A DNA stretch of 64,000 bases from Gadus chalcogrammus (GCF_026213295.1 NC_079414.1:17815980-17879979); one strand, 5' to 3'. Positions 33,906-48,622 are shown, counted from the first letter of the stretch. The notes: generated by a model from the sequence alone, not told the origin. Translations and numbers: made by a program.

Positions 33906-36766
33906 CAGAGAATCTAAACTCTAATGGAGAGGAACTTTGTGTTTTTTACCTTTCATTCCCACAAAGTAGCTTGTTCCCCATGAGTCACACTGCTTCAGTT
34001 TGATGAAGTCTATAACCTCAGGCCACTCACAAACAAATAACGGCATTTATTAAGTATTTAAAATTAACGTAAGCAAACGTAATGTAATGGCTTGCAGAGA
34101 ACTTTGTGAATTATAAGAGCACACTTAAAAGTTTCTTGGGAAAATCAATTGAGTTTGTAGGAGTTGGGCATAATAAAGCTGTATTTTGGGATGGCATCCA
34201 TGATAAAAATGTGTCTATGCATGATAGCCATTTACATCAAACTAACAGTCAAATTCTGCTACTGTAGATCCTTATTAACAATTTTTAGAAAACTTGTTAT
34301 AGGACTACTTCTATCCAGACACATTACAACAATATTATATGATGGGAATACCCATTTTATTAATAATGAACTTGATGTATGTATAGAAGATGAAACCAAA
34401 TCAAGTCACCAAGTGCTTTCAACACAAAACAGTCATCCCATCATTAATATGCCATGAAGCTGATAGATTACCTAGCTTTTTGATATCATGGGGGTTCATT
34501 TCATTTTTCCACCAAGAAAGAAACAGGGTGAAGCTTCTTCTTTCTGATGGATGACTGCAATAAATAAGATCATACTGGAATAATGACCGCCATCTTCCTT
34601 GTCACACACGAAACTCATTGGACAAATTACCTGTTGGTCCTTCTTCTACGAATGTCTTTCACTTCGGGGAGTTCTTTTGGTTTCTTTCGCCGTCTTAGGT
34701 TGCTTATTGTGTCGCTGCTTTTATTTAAGATTATTGGTGTCAGGGTGTTTTCCCAAATTCAATTAGCCCTCTCTTTATTTTATCTATTAGATGGCATCCA
34801 AGTGTTTTTTTGTTGTCGGGAGTTAAGCAGACATCGATGGAGAGCAGCACTGTCTGTCCTCAGTTGGTGACCATCCGAGGAATTCGATTAAAGCCTGAGA
34901 GAGCAAACAGTCCCACAAAAGCGCTGCAGGACATGCTTCAATCCCACTTGGTTTGAATTAAATTGAACACAATTATTTTCCAGTTTATTGCCCTCTGCAA
35001 CAATTTGACGGAAAAACGACGCAAACACAACCAGTGCTTGCCACTGGTCATGTTGCCTCATGCTTCTCAGCAGCCCTGATATGAAAGATGAGAATCTTAA
35101 GATACAGGGAATATATAAAGACACAGGAGGAAATGAAAGCACAGAGCCTAGCATATACATGTCATTTGTACATGTCATGTCGGCCTCTATTGTTTATTTA
35201 CCAGTCAGTGGTTAGCTGTATCTTTTAACATTAGATTCCGGTCAGGTTATCTTTCTTTAAAATGGTGGTCTGGCTGCATGTGATAGGTATAGGCTGATAA
35301 TATTCCATTCACATTTATTACTAAATATACAGCATTTATACAGCTACAATCAAGCCCACTGTTATTAGCAGTATATATATAGATATCATTTTAGCTCCAC
35401 TGTTGAGGAATACATGGGGGTGACATATACCTGCATAAATACAAAATATCTGTTCCTCCATCTTTGATTGTACTTCTTGACTTAATTCTGTTTCTCAATG
35501 ATTTTCAAAATTTCTCTCTCTTCCAAGACAATCTGAAACGTGTATAACGGTGTATCACAAGTCAATGCAGTAAGTTAAACTTAGACTTTTTCCCTTATTC
35601 TAACTTTAACTTACTGCAGTTGTTGTCGTCCCAGGCAAAACGGCAAGAAAGTATTACAAACCTCCCTCTCAATCAATCCACTACAACTTTACCACAAATC
35701 GTAATAATTTCTGCGTGTGTCCCCACAGAGCCATTCAGTTTGGACGGATGCATTCCTCTCCATTTGTGTTTCTTAAAGATAGTGGTAATTGAAAAGGAGC
35801 AGTTACTGTGCTACAGCAGTGCTGTAATGGGCTGGCCTCACCTTACAGCAAACACCCAGTCCTCAGTGAGTCCCCAGCAGGCGGCTCGATTCAAACCCGG
35901 CTCACTCAGAAGACACTAGAGAATCAAAGACAGGCTGGTTGTTTTTACCCAGGAGGAGAAAATCACACTTTCAATATGATTTGGTTTTTCAAAAGGTCTT
36001 CTTCTTCTGGAGATTGGTCTCGATAAGATTACTTTGCTCTTTATCACAATTTTTTTTTGTCTTAGCTGATAAAAAACTAACTTTTTCAATGTCAAAAATT
36101 TTTCTTTTTAAAGTTTTTGACATTTTCAAAAGGAATAGTGATAAACTGGCATCCGTGGTATTTTTTAAAGAAATCATAGTTGATAACTTTGACTACTTCT
36201 CTGTGACTTTTTTTATTCCCTCAGTGACGTTACTACAGACAACAATATTAAAGAATTAAAATACTGATAAACAAGAAGTGGATGCAACGTGTGCAGTTGT
36301 GCCACTGCAATTACCCCCCAGTTATTATCACTTATGGAAACTTAACTTACAATAATCCATAAGTGTTAGAACAAGTGAAGTGGATGTCGTCTTTGTATTT
36401 TCCCATCTGTCTAAAGGCGTTACACTGCTTGTTCCTTCAAGAAGCCATTTTTGCGGCTCGCTTTCGTTTTCCACGAGGTCCATTAGATAAGGCATGGTGG
36501 TATTGATTTTTCACAGGTAGCTGCTTTTTCCATAGGCTTCACATAATGAAATATTGTAAGAGAACAATGTAATAGACACATGGCTGGACACATCGGGGAT
36601 GCAATCCATCATCGTTGGCAGGACTTCTCGCCTTCTCGCCCGTGCTTTGCTTGTGTTTTAGCAGCTGCGGTTGAGTGTTCCCACTATGCCAGGGCAAGCG
36701 ATAATCCAATTACAGACTGTAAACAGCCTATGATTGGCCAATCACGCACAATAATACAGTCCATGG
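33906..36766. other. AT-rich unique sequence, no gene seen
   Basis: About 2.9 kb with open frames of up to about 106 codons, none with a recognised domain. A GATTCAAACCCGG word at 35888-35900 resembles an inverted tRNA B box, but no A box follows. No microsatellite above 30 bases. Confidence 0.5.
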
Positions 36767-36880
36767 TAGTCTTCTAGCGGCTAGAAGGTTCGCCTCCTGG
36801 CTGAAAGGGTTGAATACCTCAGGCTGTAGTAGACCTCCTGGAGCTAATCTGTACCCTCTGTGTCCAAACAGATTCAGATT
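36767..36880 (+). mobile_element. tRNA-derived SINE, head region
   Basis: TAGTCTTCTAGCGGCTAGAAG (A box region from 36767), GGTTCGCCTCCTGGC, then GGTTGAATACC (B box at 36808-36818) have the order and spacing of a tRNA-derived head. The tail is not recognisable. Confidence 0.55.
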
Positions 36881-37046
36881 CATTCACCTCTTTCGCTAAA
36901 ACCACACCCTAAATGATCAAATAGTAGACAAGGGCAGGGGATGATCAAGGGACATTTAGTAAACCCCCTGATGCTATTGGATTACGATGTCATGATGACC
37001 AACAGTGGTCCCTGAGTTTTCCAACCTGGCAACCCAATATCTGCAG

Positions 37047-37058
37047 CCCCCCCCCCCA
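37047..37058. repeat. C12 homopolymer
   Basis: An uninterrupted C run. Confidence 0.9.
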
Positions 37059-37114
37059 CTCCTAGCAGCGGAGGGCTCATGCAGGTCCCTGACATAGGCC
37101 TGTGAAGCCAAACT

Positions 37115-37273
37115 CACACACATATGCACACCCACGCACACGCACACACACACACACACACACACGCATGCGCACAAAAACCAAAACAGCATGTAATTAT
37201 GCATCTATGCACAGACTAACACAAACACTGGGTCAGAACACACACACACACAAACACACACGCACGCACACAC
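37115..37273. repeat. Two short (CA)n arrays
   Basis: CA-rich arrays at 37115-37167 and 37238-37273, separated by about 70 bases of CA-poor sequence. Confidence 0.85.
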
Positions 37274-37925
37274 TGAAACGCCAGCACCCAGGGAGGAGGT
37301 GGGGACTGATTTCCTGCCTGAGTGGAGACAGGAGTTATGCAACAGGCTCATCACAGCGATGCGGGGAACCGACGGTGGCATGTTGTGGGACGTGAGGAGA
37401 GAGAAGTGGACAGGTCCCGCTCTATTTATAGCCTCTCCTCCAGAAGGCCTGGCCGAGGTGCTACCGGGCTACTGGGCTGCTGTGGCTGGCTGTCTGCTGG
37501 CTGTCTGCTGGCAGGCGGGCTGAGGGGTTTCCCTGGTCGTCACACCGCAGCTTTAAGCTCTTTATATCACATCCCTGTCTTCTGGGAATGGAAAAGTGTG
37601 TGGATAAATGTTTCAAAATGTGTCTGAGAAGACCACAGCGCTGTTTGTGTGTGAGTGGGCGTACAGGGGGGCCTGTCAGCTTTGGGGGGAGAGTGGCAGT
37701 TTTTTGGACGGTGGTGCGATTGCAACAAACACAAAGTGTTGGGGGGAATGAGTGTAAATTCATCATTTACATTCCAAAAAAGTAGAGATAGTGTTGGCAC
37801 TGACAGATGAACCCCCGGGAATGTTGATCTTTACATGAACCCCGCACAGCTCAATCCAAGAGAGACTAGCGTGATTCAAAAGGAAGTACACTAATTAAAC
37901 TAGCTTTGGCTCTTTATGATTGAAT
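37274..37925. other. GC-rich then unique sequence
   Basis: 37280-37560 is GC-rich and open on several frames without recognised protein. It contains CTATTTATAG (37432-37441), a perfect match to the MEF2 consensus; one match can be chance. GGCTGTCTGCT is duplicated near 37486-37510. Confidence 0.45.
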
Positions 37926-37990
37926 AAGTCCGCAGACACTTTTATCCAAAGCAACTTGGAGTGAATTCCACTACATGACTTTGAGGAACA
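37926..37990 (-). mobile_element. SINE 3' tail, inverted
   Basis: GCAGACACTTTTATCCAAAG followed by CAACTTGGAGTGAATTCCA is close to the reverse complement of the teleost SINE tail (GCAGACGCTTTTATCCAAAG then CGACTTACAGTGAATTC). No head was found downstream, so the element is 5'-truncated. Confidence 0.7.
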
Positions 37991-38045
37991 AAGAACAAGG
38001 AGGTTTATCTATGTATATTTATATATATTCATATACAAATATATT

Positions 38046-38074
38046 GTACCATCCATTTTTGAATTGGATGGTAC
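38046..38074. other. Perfect 10-bp hairpin
   Basis: GTACCATCCA and TGGATGGTAC flank a nine-base AT-rich loop, inside AT-rich sequence. Confidence 0.7.
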
Positions 38075-39796
38075 ACGCCAACTAATAGGCCACTTGTTAG
38101 CATAATGGACTGGCCAGATGGGGTGACTTTTCTCACCGTCTGCAAAGGTCAAAATGTTTTAAAGCATTTGGCATTAGGATTTCGTTCTCCGTCCGGTATA
38201 TATATAGTGTCTTGAATATATATAGGGTCTAATACGGGTCTAAGAGGGGGGCATTTAAAAGATCTCCTTCAACTTAATGAGAGGTGGAGCCTGGGAGCGT
38301 GGGTACTTGACATCTGTAAAGACACACAGAAGAAAAGCAAGCACCAGTGACTCATCACTGGCCGAGGTGATTCTCAGAGGTAGCGCTCGCTTCTAATTGA
38401 GATAAGAAGCAGGCAGGAGATTATGCGCAGATCATACCTCAAAATAAGTAGGCTAACTTTTTTCCGGCTGGCAAAGAGCAACTAGGATTTACTGGAGCCC
38501 TGGTGTTATCTAGACTTAACTTCTGATAACACTGCGGCTGAAGCCTTATCCCCCATATCTACACGTATACTTACACTACAGATCATTTGTGTTTCCAGGA
38601 ACCTAATCTGGGATCCAGCCGGCCTTCTGTGTTATGGCAAAACTTCTGGGGGGAGACGGCACCGAGCCTGGGCCGGAAACCGTCAACCGCAAGGAGCGGA
38701 GTTACACCTTGTTTCCTGTTTCGTTGCAGAGATATTCTACTGAAGGAAAGTTTGTTGAGTGGATGAAGCCTTCAGAGTTGGATTTTGCTGTTTGTTGCAA
38801 CCTCAATAAACGTATTTTCCACAAGCATATGCTGCCCGATTATGGATGCAATCTAACAGTTCTGTTCAGTAGCTAATGTTGTACGCCATAGAATTGTTCC
38901 ATAGCGATTCAGCTCGCTCTAGCTCTCTAAACCTACAGATGTTGTCCTTGATTGCCATTGTCTACCCAATACCATAGAACCCTGAAGCATCCAACAAAGC
39001 AGCGAAGGACATTAGGGTATTTTACACAGTGAGTGCCACGGAGAGTATGCAAATAATTCTAATATATGTGATTGGCTGGACTGCTAACAGCTTCTGCTCA
39101 TCGCCTCAAGGGTATAGTGAAGGAGCCAAAGGGAGGAGGATGTATGAAGTCATTTTGGAACGCAGCCTCCGTCTCTTAAGAATTGACAAGTAGTGTTCCC
39201 GAGTGGAGTCTGACTGATGCTTCATATCTAACAATGTTAACTCTGCTCGCTTGAGTCACCACTGCATAAATGAAACAACCATTTACCATCTGGGACTTTT
39301 ATCCAATTACTGTTATCTACGCTCAGCCTCTTTGCCATCATCCCCGGCCGCCATATTGTCCTCCGAGTGAGTTTATACTTTATCAGAGGCCGTCCTTCCA
39401 TTGGACTTGTTTAGGCAATGGAGGCTAGAGACCCACTCGTCGAAAATCATTGAACTGCTCAGCTGGAAAAGAAGAAGTATTCGGTCATAAATAGATCACG
39501 GGAGACAGAGACAGAGAGAGAAGGCATTGCAGTAGCACTGGAGATAGTGCTGCTGTTGTAGCGCTGGTTATGATGTGCGCTAGTGGAGCGTGGCTGAAAG
39601 GGTCTTTTTTGTACGTTTTACGCAGCCCGGATTGTGTTCAGGGTGCTCGCCTAGGATGGGCTGAAAGAGATTCTGAGCCTGCCATAAAGAAAAAAGAAAT
39701 GGGAAGCCATCAATATGAGAAAAAATATATAGCCGCCCCGGTTGCGAATAATACAATAACAGAAAATGAATAAAGCGGTGATGAATTGAGTCATAC
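38075..39796. other. Unique sequence, no supported gene
   Basis: At 38592-38720 an acceptor-like TTTCCAG precedes an open frame from an ATG at 38634 (M-A-K-L-L-G-G-D-G), with another acceptor-like pyrimidine tract and CAG ending near 38730. No donor site fits well, so an exon is possible but not supported. The rest shows nothing. Confidence 0.4.
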
Positions 39797-39809
39797 TGAG
39801 AGAGAGCGG

Positions 39810-39869
<60 letters not shown>

Positions 39870-39872
39870 GGA

Positions 39873-39915
<43 letters not shown>

Positions 39916-39945
39916 AAGGAAGAGAGAGAGAAAGCGAGAGGGTGA
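39797..39945. repeat. (GA)n microsatellite, interrupted
   Basis: About 150 bases of GA with GCGGGC, GGAAGGAAGACA and TTCAAGGA interruptions. Confidence 0.95.
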
Positions 39946-40620
39946 CTGAGAACATCCTCGCACGACCCTTTCCAAGCTACAACATGAGCGATGGGGGCCA
40001 GTCGCTGGTTGTTAAAGCTAAAGAATTTTTGTTTAGTTTCTTTCAATTTAAAAAATGTATTAGCGATGCAATAAAAAACAATAACTGGGTGGGATTGTGT
40101 GGCACTCAGCAGATTTAGACTTATTGATTCTACGGGATGTGCTCACAGGATTTCTAAACTCGTACCTCATGCCATAACTCATCATAAAGATATTCACTAC
40201 GAAAAAAGGGAACGTCTTACAACAGTTACTTTCCTTCCCATGAAAATGAAAAAACTACAGCTCACAAATGAACCAACTTTTTTTCTGGCATTATTCAGAC
40301 AAAAACAACACGATACAAGAAACTAATTAACATCCTGAACAGAAAGGCAGTTGACCAACTGAGCGACCCTGTTTGCCCGCAACGGGAGTCTCACAAGAGG
40401 CTTGGTCAAAGGTCAACCCTGAAGGATAAAACGTGGGTAGAGGTTACAGCCGAACACGAACACAGTCAAACATCAAACCTTATTTCCTCTCCTGCTGTCC
40501 AAACTTGTTCAATGTCTTGCTCTCTTCGTCAGATTGTTGAAAAGGTCGAGCAAGAGTGCTTTTTAGTGTAACCCCCTGGGATTATTATGCCTCAATTTCA
40601 CCGCAATACAGCAAATGTAT
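39946..40620. other. Unique sequence, no gene seen
   Basis: Complex AT-leaning sequence. Nothing recognised. Confidence 0.55.
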
Positions 40621-41100
40621 TGCTCTCTCTCTCGCCCCTCTCTCTCCCCATAGCTTTATCTTCCTCTCCTTCCGTCTCTGTTCCTCTTGTCCTCTCAAAC
40701 GGATCCATTCTCACACTCTCCCTTCCTTTCTCTCCTCTCTCTTCCTCCTCCTCTCTCCTCTCTCTTCCTCCTCCTCTCTCGTTCTCTCCCCAACGCTTCC
40801 CCCCTCTCCCACCCACACTCCCGGCCCCCCCCCCCCCTCTCTCTTCCTCCTCCTCTCTCCTCTCTCTTCCTCTCTCCTCTCTCGTTCTCTCCCCAACGCT
40901 TCCCCCCTCTCCCACCCACACTCCCTGCCCCCCCCCTCTCTCTTCCTCTCCCACTCTGTCTCCTCTTCTCTCTCATTTCTCGTTCTTGTCCTCACCCGCC
41001 CCCTCCCTACTTATCTCTCTCTCTCTCTCTCTCTCTCTCTGTCCCCCCGCTCTCTCTAGTCCTCCCTCACTCACTCACTCTCTCTCGCCCCCTTCCTTAT
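40621..41100. repeat. Polypyrimidine tract with ~103-bp tandem duplication
   Basis: Almost all C and T on the + strand for nearly 480 bases. The segment with GTTCTCTCCCCAACGCTTCC at 40781 recurs at 40884 (period about 103), and each copy ends in a C run (13 C at 40825-40837). A pure (CT)n block lies at about 41013-41040. Long Ser-Pro-Leu frames, including one of about 387 codons reaching 41850, are open only because pyrimidine runs lack stops. Confidence 0.9.
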
Positions 41101-41229
41101 CAGCAATACAAGCCATCATGGTTGACCAGTAAAGAAATCTGCTGTTGGCTGAGGAACCATGCTACCCGGTCCCAAAGCAATTACAAGCTCTGTTATTTCC
41201 TTATTTCCGGCCCAGAGCTAAACTCACTG

Positions 41230-41700
41230 GCCCTTCCTACTCCTCCCTCTCCTCTTGCAAGGGCTTCTAGCCTTCAGTCAACCGCTATCACCCTCCTCCA
41301 CCTCCTCCCGCAGGAGCTCCTGGCTGGCCCTCACCCTCCTCCAACTGCACCTCCTCCTACTCCTCCTTCTCCTGAAGGAGCTCCTTTCCCTCCTCCACCC
41401 CTTACTCGCCCTCCTCCACCTCCCTACTTCTATTGCAAGAGCTCCTCACCACCCACTCACTCCTCTACCTCCTCCTACTCCTCCCCCTCCTACTGCGAGA
41501 GCTCCTCACCTCCCATCACACTCAGACACCTCCTCCTTCTCCTCCTCCCCATCTTTCTCAACCTACAAGAGCTTGCCTCCCCTCCCCCTCCTCCACCTCC
41601 CCCACCTCTTTCCCACCTGGAGGAGCTCCTCACCTCGCCTCCCCCTCCCCCACCGCTTTCTCCTCCTGCAGGAGCTCCACACCTCCCATGGCCCCTCCTC
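41230..41700. repeat. ~60-bp pyrimidine-rich minisatellite with GGAGCTCC
   Basis: A unit with [GA]GAGCTCC (starts at 41313, 41377, 41438, 41498, 41622 and 41671; a decayed AGAGCTT at 41578) is followed each time by a CTCCTCC-rich spacer. The clearest spacings are 60-64 bases. The forward frames read as Pro/Ser/Leu-rich peptides, not a known protein. Confidence 0.85.
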
Positions 41701-42260
41701 CTCTTGACGAGCGCTCAGTGTGTTCAGGTAATCCGCCTCGCTCTCCTCTTCCTCCCTCGCTCTCCTCTTCCTCCCTCGCTCGGCTCAGACTTAAGAACAA
41801 AGTTGAAAAGTTCACTTGAAGTGCGGCCCAGCTCTCAGGAAGTTTATTAAACTCTCCAGAGCCTGGACTTAGGGAGGGCTAGGAAGAAGACAACGTTCGC
41901 TCTAATTGAGGTTTGGAAATTAAGATTCAGGGTGTGAATGAGGAGGTTGTTTGAAAAGGGAAAGTTAATAGAGTTGAGAGGAATAGCTGCTTGAGATGTT
42001 AAGATGGTAGACACAGTGACGCGCACGCACACCCACAGGCATAAACGGGCGCATACACACTCACACCGCACACACATAGACACACACACACACGCACATT
42101 AAAGGACATGAAGAAAGCAAACTGGTTGAGGGTTAGGAGGGATTAGGAGAGAACAAGAGAGGGATAGAGCATACGTCTGGGCACAGTGGCACATCCCATT
42201 CTCCATCCTGGTCAGCCTACTATCTCGTCGTTAACATTTAACATTTTTGTTCCTTAACGC
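41701..42260. other. Unique sequence, no gene seen
   Basis: A short decayed CA cluster lies near 42020-42095. Otherwise complex sequence without recognised features. Confidence 0.55.
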
Positions 42261-42413
42261 AGGAACCAACTGGAAGCACCTGGAGCCACCCAGAAACTCC
42301 TGGAACCACCTGGAGCCACCCACAACCACCTGGAACCACCTGGAGCAACCCAGAACCACCTTGAACCACCCAGAACCACCTTGAACCACCCAGAACCACC
42401 AGAACCCTGTAGT
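42261..42413. repeat. Decameric minisatellite, 15 units
   Basis: Fifteen near-exact 10-base steps of the form [AT]GGAACCACC with variants GGAGCCACC and CAGAACCACC. The phase stays at 10 throughout. Pairs and triplets of units make 20- and 30-base super-periods. The minus-strand frame reads as repeated W-F-Q-V-V and G-G-S-R, a by-product of the repeat. Confidence 0.93.
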
Positions 42414-42469
42414 GTTGGTAATGAACTTGAAGGAGGAGGCCCAACTCTCTTTCTGGTTCGGTCTTTCTG

Positions 42470-42611
<142 letters not shown>

Positions 42612-42667
42612 TCTCACACACACTCACTGTGATGATGTAGCCCTTCATTTACTAACAGTAGCACAAG

Positions 42668-42808
42668 GATAGACACAGTGATAGAGGGAGAGATGGAGAG
42701 AGTAGGATTTAGAGAGAGAGTAAGGAAGATAGACAGAGCGAGACAAATGGAGAGGGATGGAGAGGTTGAGAGAGAGAGAAATAGAGCGAGATGGGGAGGG
42801 GGAGAAAG

Positions 42809-42853
<45 letters not shown>

Positions 42854-42960
42854 GAGAGAAAGAGCAAAGGCGAGGGAGAGAGAGCATGACAGGGAGAGAA
42901 TAAGAGAGTAAGAGAGACAGATATTGGAATGGGAGAGGGGAAGAGAGAGATTGAGACCTC
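42668..42960. repeat. GA-rich degenerate repeat
   Basis: About 290 bases of AGAG-rich purine sequence with a pure (GA)n core at about 42814-42843. It lies 60 bases from the pure CT array and is complementary to it, so the pair is an inverted polypyrimidine/polypurine arrangement. Confidence 0.9.
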
Positions 42961-43141
42961 CCTGATAGACCTTCACCCTCTCTGCTCCTCTCCTCCGGCC
43001 ACTCCGCCTACCCCCCTCCCACCTCTGATTAGCTATTCATATGACACATTAATGACACGGGCCATGACACCCCCTCCCTCTATGACCCTGCCTTCCTACA
43101 GGCCTTCTTAAGTGTTCCTGAATTGACCAGAGAGAAGAAAG

Positions 43142-45045
<1,904 letters not shown>

Positions 45046-45099
<54 letters not shown>
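45046..45099. repeat. (TA)n microsatellite
   Basis: 54 bases of pure TA, followed by decayed TATATA words to about 45160. Confidence 0.95.
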
Positions 45100-45104
<5 letters not shown>

Positions 45105-45227
45105 AGGGGTATATATAGGATATATATATAAGATAGGAAATATATATAACTTAGGAAATGCTTTCATATCATCGCAAAGAAACAATTATATTTTATTTTA
45201 TGCAGGCTGTACATAATACATCTCCGT

Positions 45228-45285
45228 GATTTAATAATAATAATAATGATAATCATTAATATAATAATAATAATCATATGAAATC
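45228..45285. repeat. (AAT)n trinucleotide repeat
   Basis: AAT triplets interrupted by GAT and CATT. Confidence 0.8.
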
Positions 45286-45819
45286 AAATAAAATAGCATG
45301 TTTGAAATGATTATATAAAGAAATCAGGAGAAGTGAACCTCCTTTCGCCTCTGCATGCGTTGTAATGGAAGTCATGATCAGAACTCAACAATGGATCAAG
45401 ATTAAGCTAACAGAAAGGACACAGCATGCCTTGTACGGCGCTCAATGACAAACTAGGACAGTGTTCGTCTTTGAGCAGGCAGCAGGAAGCGCTCTCTCTC
45501 AGGGGAATGAGATGCAACGTGCCCCTCCATCTGGTTCTTCAATCTCCCTCCATTTCTACCCTCCAACGCCAGATAGCATCGCCTCCCCTTGACTTTTGGG
45601 GGGAAAAAGGACACCTCTGTTCCAAAGGTGAGGACTTTAAACCGTCATGGAGAGATCAATGAGGAGATTGATGACTGAAAACATAGTTTTTGTTGAATGA
45701 AATCCAAGTATGGATGTAGGAGATGGGGAAAAACAGAATGTGTGGGTGTGTGTGTTGAACAGCCATGAGGTCCAATGAAAAGGTGAGGACTGACATACTT
45801 TCAGAATACGGGCACGAAG
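45286..45819. other. Unique sequence, no gene seen
   Basis: Open frames of up to 78 codons with no recognised domain. Confidence 0.55.
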
Positions 45820-46070
<251 letters not shown>

Positions 46071-46252
46071 GCCGGTGACTTGAAAGCCTCGGCAGCTGGT
46101 GGCCTTCCTCTGCCAGAGCCGTACAGCCAGACCTTAATTAACCAGGAGCCACCGTGCTACTCCCTGCCCACCTGAGTGCTCCGTACACAGGGACCGCTGC
46201 AGGAAACACCCCTGGGCTCTGGAGCTCCTTCACACACACGCACACACACACT

Positions 46253-46639
46253 CCGACGCATGCAGACATGCACGCACCAACTCACGCACGCATAAATATC
46301 AACAAGAAGTTTATTATTCTTATCTGTTTGCTGTTTACCACCAAGGTGCTGTATTTGTTTTCTAGCCTACCGGAAAATGTTTTGAGTTTGCTTGTGTTTT
46401 GAATTTTCAGAATTATAGTGCTAGAAAATGTAAACCCTTTCGGTATCTTAATTTAAGGGGTTCAACATTCATAATAAAGTGGGAAATAAAGTGCTAAATA
46501 TACGGTAAATACATATTGAAAGCTATTTATATTATCTACACATTGAATTTTTTTTTGAGAAGATACAAATATAAATAGACAACCGAGAATTTCTGTTTTC
46601 AACCAGTACAACAGAGACTGAAATAGCGCCCCGATCTCT
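46253..46639. other. AT-rich unique sequence
   Basis: Nothing recognised. Confidence 0.55.
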
Positions 46640-46712
46640 GGTGGTGCTGGCTGAGTGGGTCCCCTGTGGTGCGGCCCACCGTGGTGAAGCGTCCCGTATG
46701 ATCCCCCCTGCT
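46640..46712 (+). mobile_element. Possible tRNA-derived SINE head
   Basis: TGGCTGAGTGGG (46648-46659) is a perfect match to the pol III A-box pattern. GTATGATCCCC (46695-46705) is an imperfect B box about 47 bases downstream. No tail was recognised. A chance pair in GC-rich sequence cannot be excluded. Confidence 0.35.
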
Positions 46713-48010
46713 TCACTTCAATGACAGGTGACCCCACTCGCCTCCCCCTCCAATCACACCTCGAGAGCAGACGAATCCAATCGATGCTCGCTTGTCTGTC
46801 TGACCTGCCTGGACGCGGCAGGTCCCGGCGGTCGTGAGTTTGCATCCGTCGGATTGGTTAACGGTCTCAGTGGCGACGGTAAGCGAAAAGCAGCGGGGAT
46901 GAACAAGGCTTGAAGGGGATGCGATGGAAGTTTGTGGCCAAGTTGAACTCAGCACACGTCCTTGTGTGTTCATATACATGCTCCCTACTGTCTTTGAGAA
47001 AAAACATTATAGTGTTGGAAAATGATTCAACCAGAAATAAGATGATTATTTGAAAAGCAACATGCACCATTTTTCGCTCATTAGCAAAGCTATTGGGGCC
47101 AGACTTTTGTGGAATCAGTTTTGAGCCCTTGCAACTAACTAGTCTCTTTATAACTGCCAATTACTATTAGAGTGAATTTCGCCCGAGCTAGTTACCCCGG
47201 CCTGGATCAAAGACTCTCTATAGCGCCAGGGGCTGCTGGGAGTTTTTTTGATTGATGGAACTTAATAAAACATTACAAAACAACCCGTCGACACTCGGGT
47301 CCAGGAGCATTCTACATGCATAAAGTCTTAACACAAACAGCACCTAGCTCTGGTAGACTCTAGTCCCTCGGGGGCCTCTGAGGGCCCCTTCATGCACTGA
47401 CGGAGGAACTTCAACATTAGGATTCCCATCACTCACACTTGGTCACAATGAGAAATCTTGGTCTTCCAAAAGACAGCTGAGAACAGAAGAGTTTGGAAAT
47501 AGGCATTTCTCAAAAGTAGAAAGGTAACATTTTGAGGAATTTGTGTCAAGGAAATGACAGTTGGAGCTTTAACAGAGCAGAGGTATCTACCGGTATTCGC
47601 ATGGTGTTCCTCCACAGATTAGATTTCTACATATATGCTCATGAAGCTGACAGAAAATAAAGAGGCGAGAAAAGGCAAGGGAGGTTACACAATAACCCAC
47701 AGCGTTGCATCGGACAAATGTTTGCGTAGGCAGGACGCAGATCTGGAGTGAAACCTCTCCCAGGTGACGTGACCTTTCGCATTAAAAACGCCGTCATTCA
47801 CATTCCAGAGCTAAATGTCACCAAATGCCACACTAAGGCCTCAGCATTTGAGCTTGCCAAGTAACTGTCAAAGATGTACAACACTATAAATACAACGAGA
47901 CCTATAGTGACCGTCAGAGAATGGTCCAAATTCTTGTTGTTGACCTTCTGGAGAAATCCCCCTTTGAGTACTGAAGGTACAAAACAAATGTTTTATTTTT
48001 ATTCTTATTT
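46713..48010. other. Unique sequence, no gene seen
   Basis: GC-rich to about 46880, then AT-leaning. No exon or repeat recognised. Confidence 0.55.
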
Positions 48011-48175
48011 TGTAGCGATTTGAAGAAGCTTTTAACCAAAGCGACTGACAGTGACTGGAGACATTAAGGAGCTGGTTGGTGTTTAGAGCAGGTCGACTGC
48101 AGACATGGGGGAATCAGACCCAGTGCCTTGCAGCTGGGAGTCCAATTCTTAATCACTACACTACTATTCTGCCCC
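48011..48175 (-). mobile_element. Near full-length tRNA-derived SINE
   Basis: Read on the minus strand: GGCAGAATAGTAGTGTAGTG (A box around 48148-48162), GGACTCCCAGCTGCAAGG, GGTCTGATTCCC (B box, 48110-48121), a body with TGCAGTCGACCTGCTC and TCCTTAATGTCTC, then CAGTCGCTTTGGTTAAAAGC as tail. The order, spacing and tail are those of the common teleost tRNA-derived SINEs. Divergence from consensus is moderate. The most complete SINE in the window. Confidence 0.85.
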
Positions 48176-48622
48176 ATTTTATGAAACCATTTTATGGATC
48201 TATTATTTAGCCATTCATTTATACATCCAAAAAACGATGCGTTAAAAGTTATAAGGAAAAATGTAAAATTAAAATAAATAAAAAAAGGAGGAATGAAATT
48301 GAAGATTTTCAGCAGAGGAATCCTGAACACAGACCACTCTCAAGAGACAAAGGAGTAGGTTAAGAGCCTTGGAGTGGGCCTCTATTGCTATTCAGGTCAG
48401 GTTAACTGTTCAGTCTGGCGATTCAAGAGGGTTCACACACCCTTAAACCCTACCAAACTCTCAAGTAGTCATGAATAATAAGGTTTTTCGGGTGCTTTCT
48501 GCGGCGTCCCCATCAGAAATGTTTTGAAACCTTCAAGAAAAGCCACAGTTTGTGTACGAGAAGCTGTGTACTGGTTCACTATTGACGTAGAACAAAACTT
48601 CAATACTAACTTCAAAGTATCA
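48176..48622. other. AT-rich unique sequence
   Basis: Lies between two SINE copies. Nothing recognised. Confidence 0.55.

Noticed and set aside
35880..35920. Inverted tRNA B-box-like word (GATTCAAACCCGG)
   Set aside because: No A box at the expected spacing and no SINE tail.
38592..38880. Possible exon after an acceptor-like TTTCCAG
   Set aside because: No convincing donor site and no recognised protein; left as a remark only.
40687..41850. 387-codon proline/serine/leucine-rich open frame
   Set aside because: It lies in polypyrimidine minisatellites where stop codons cannot readily occur. The overlapping frames are also open and no domain is present.
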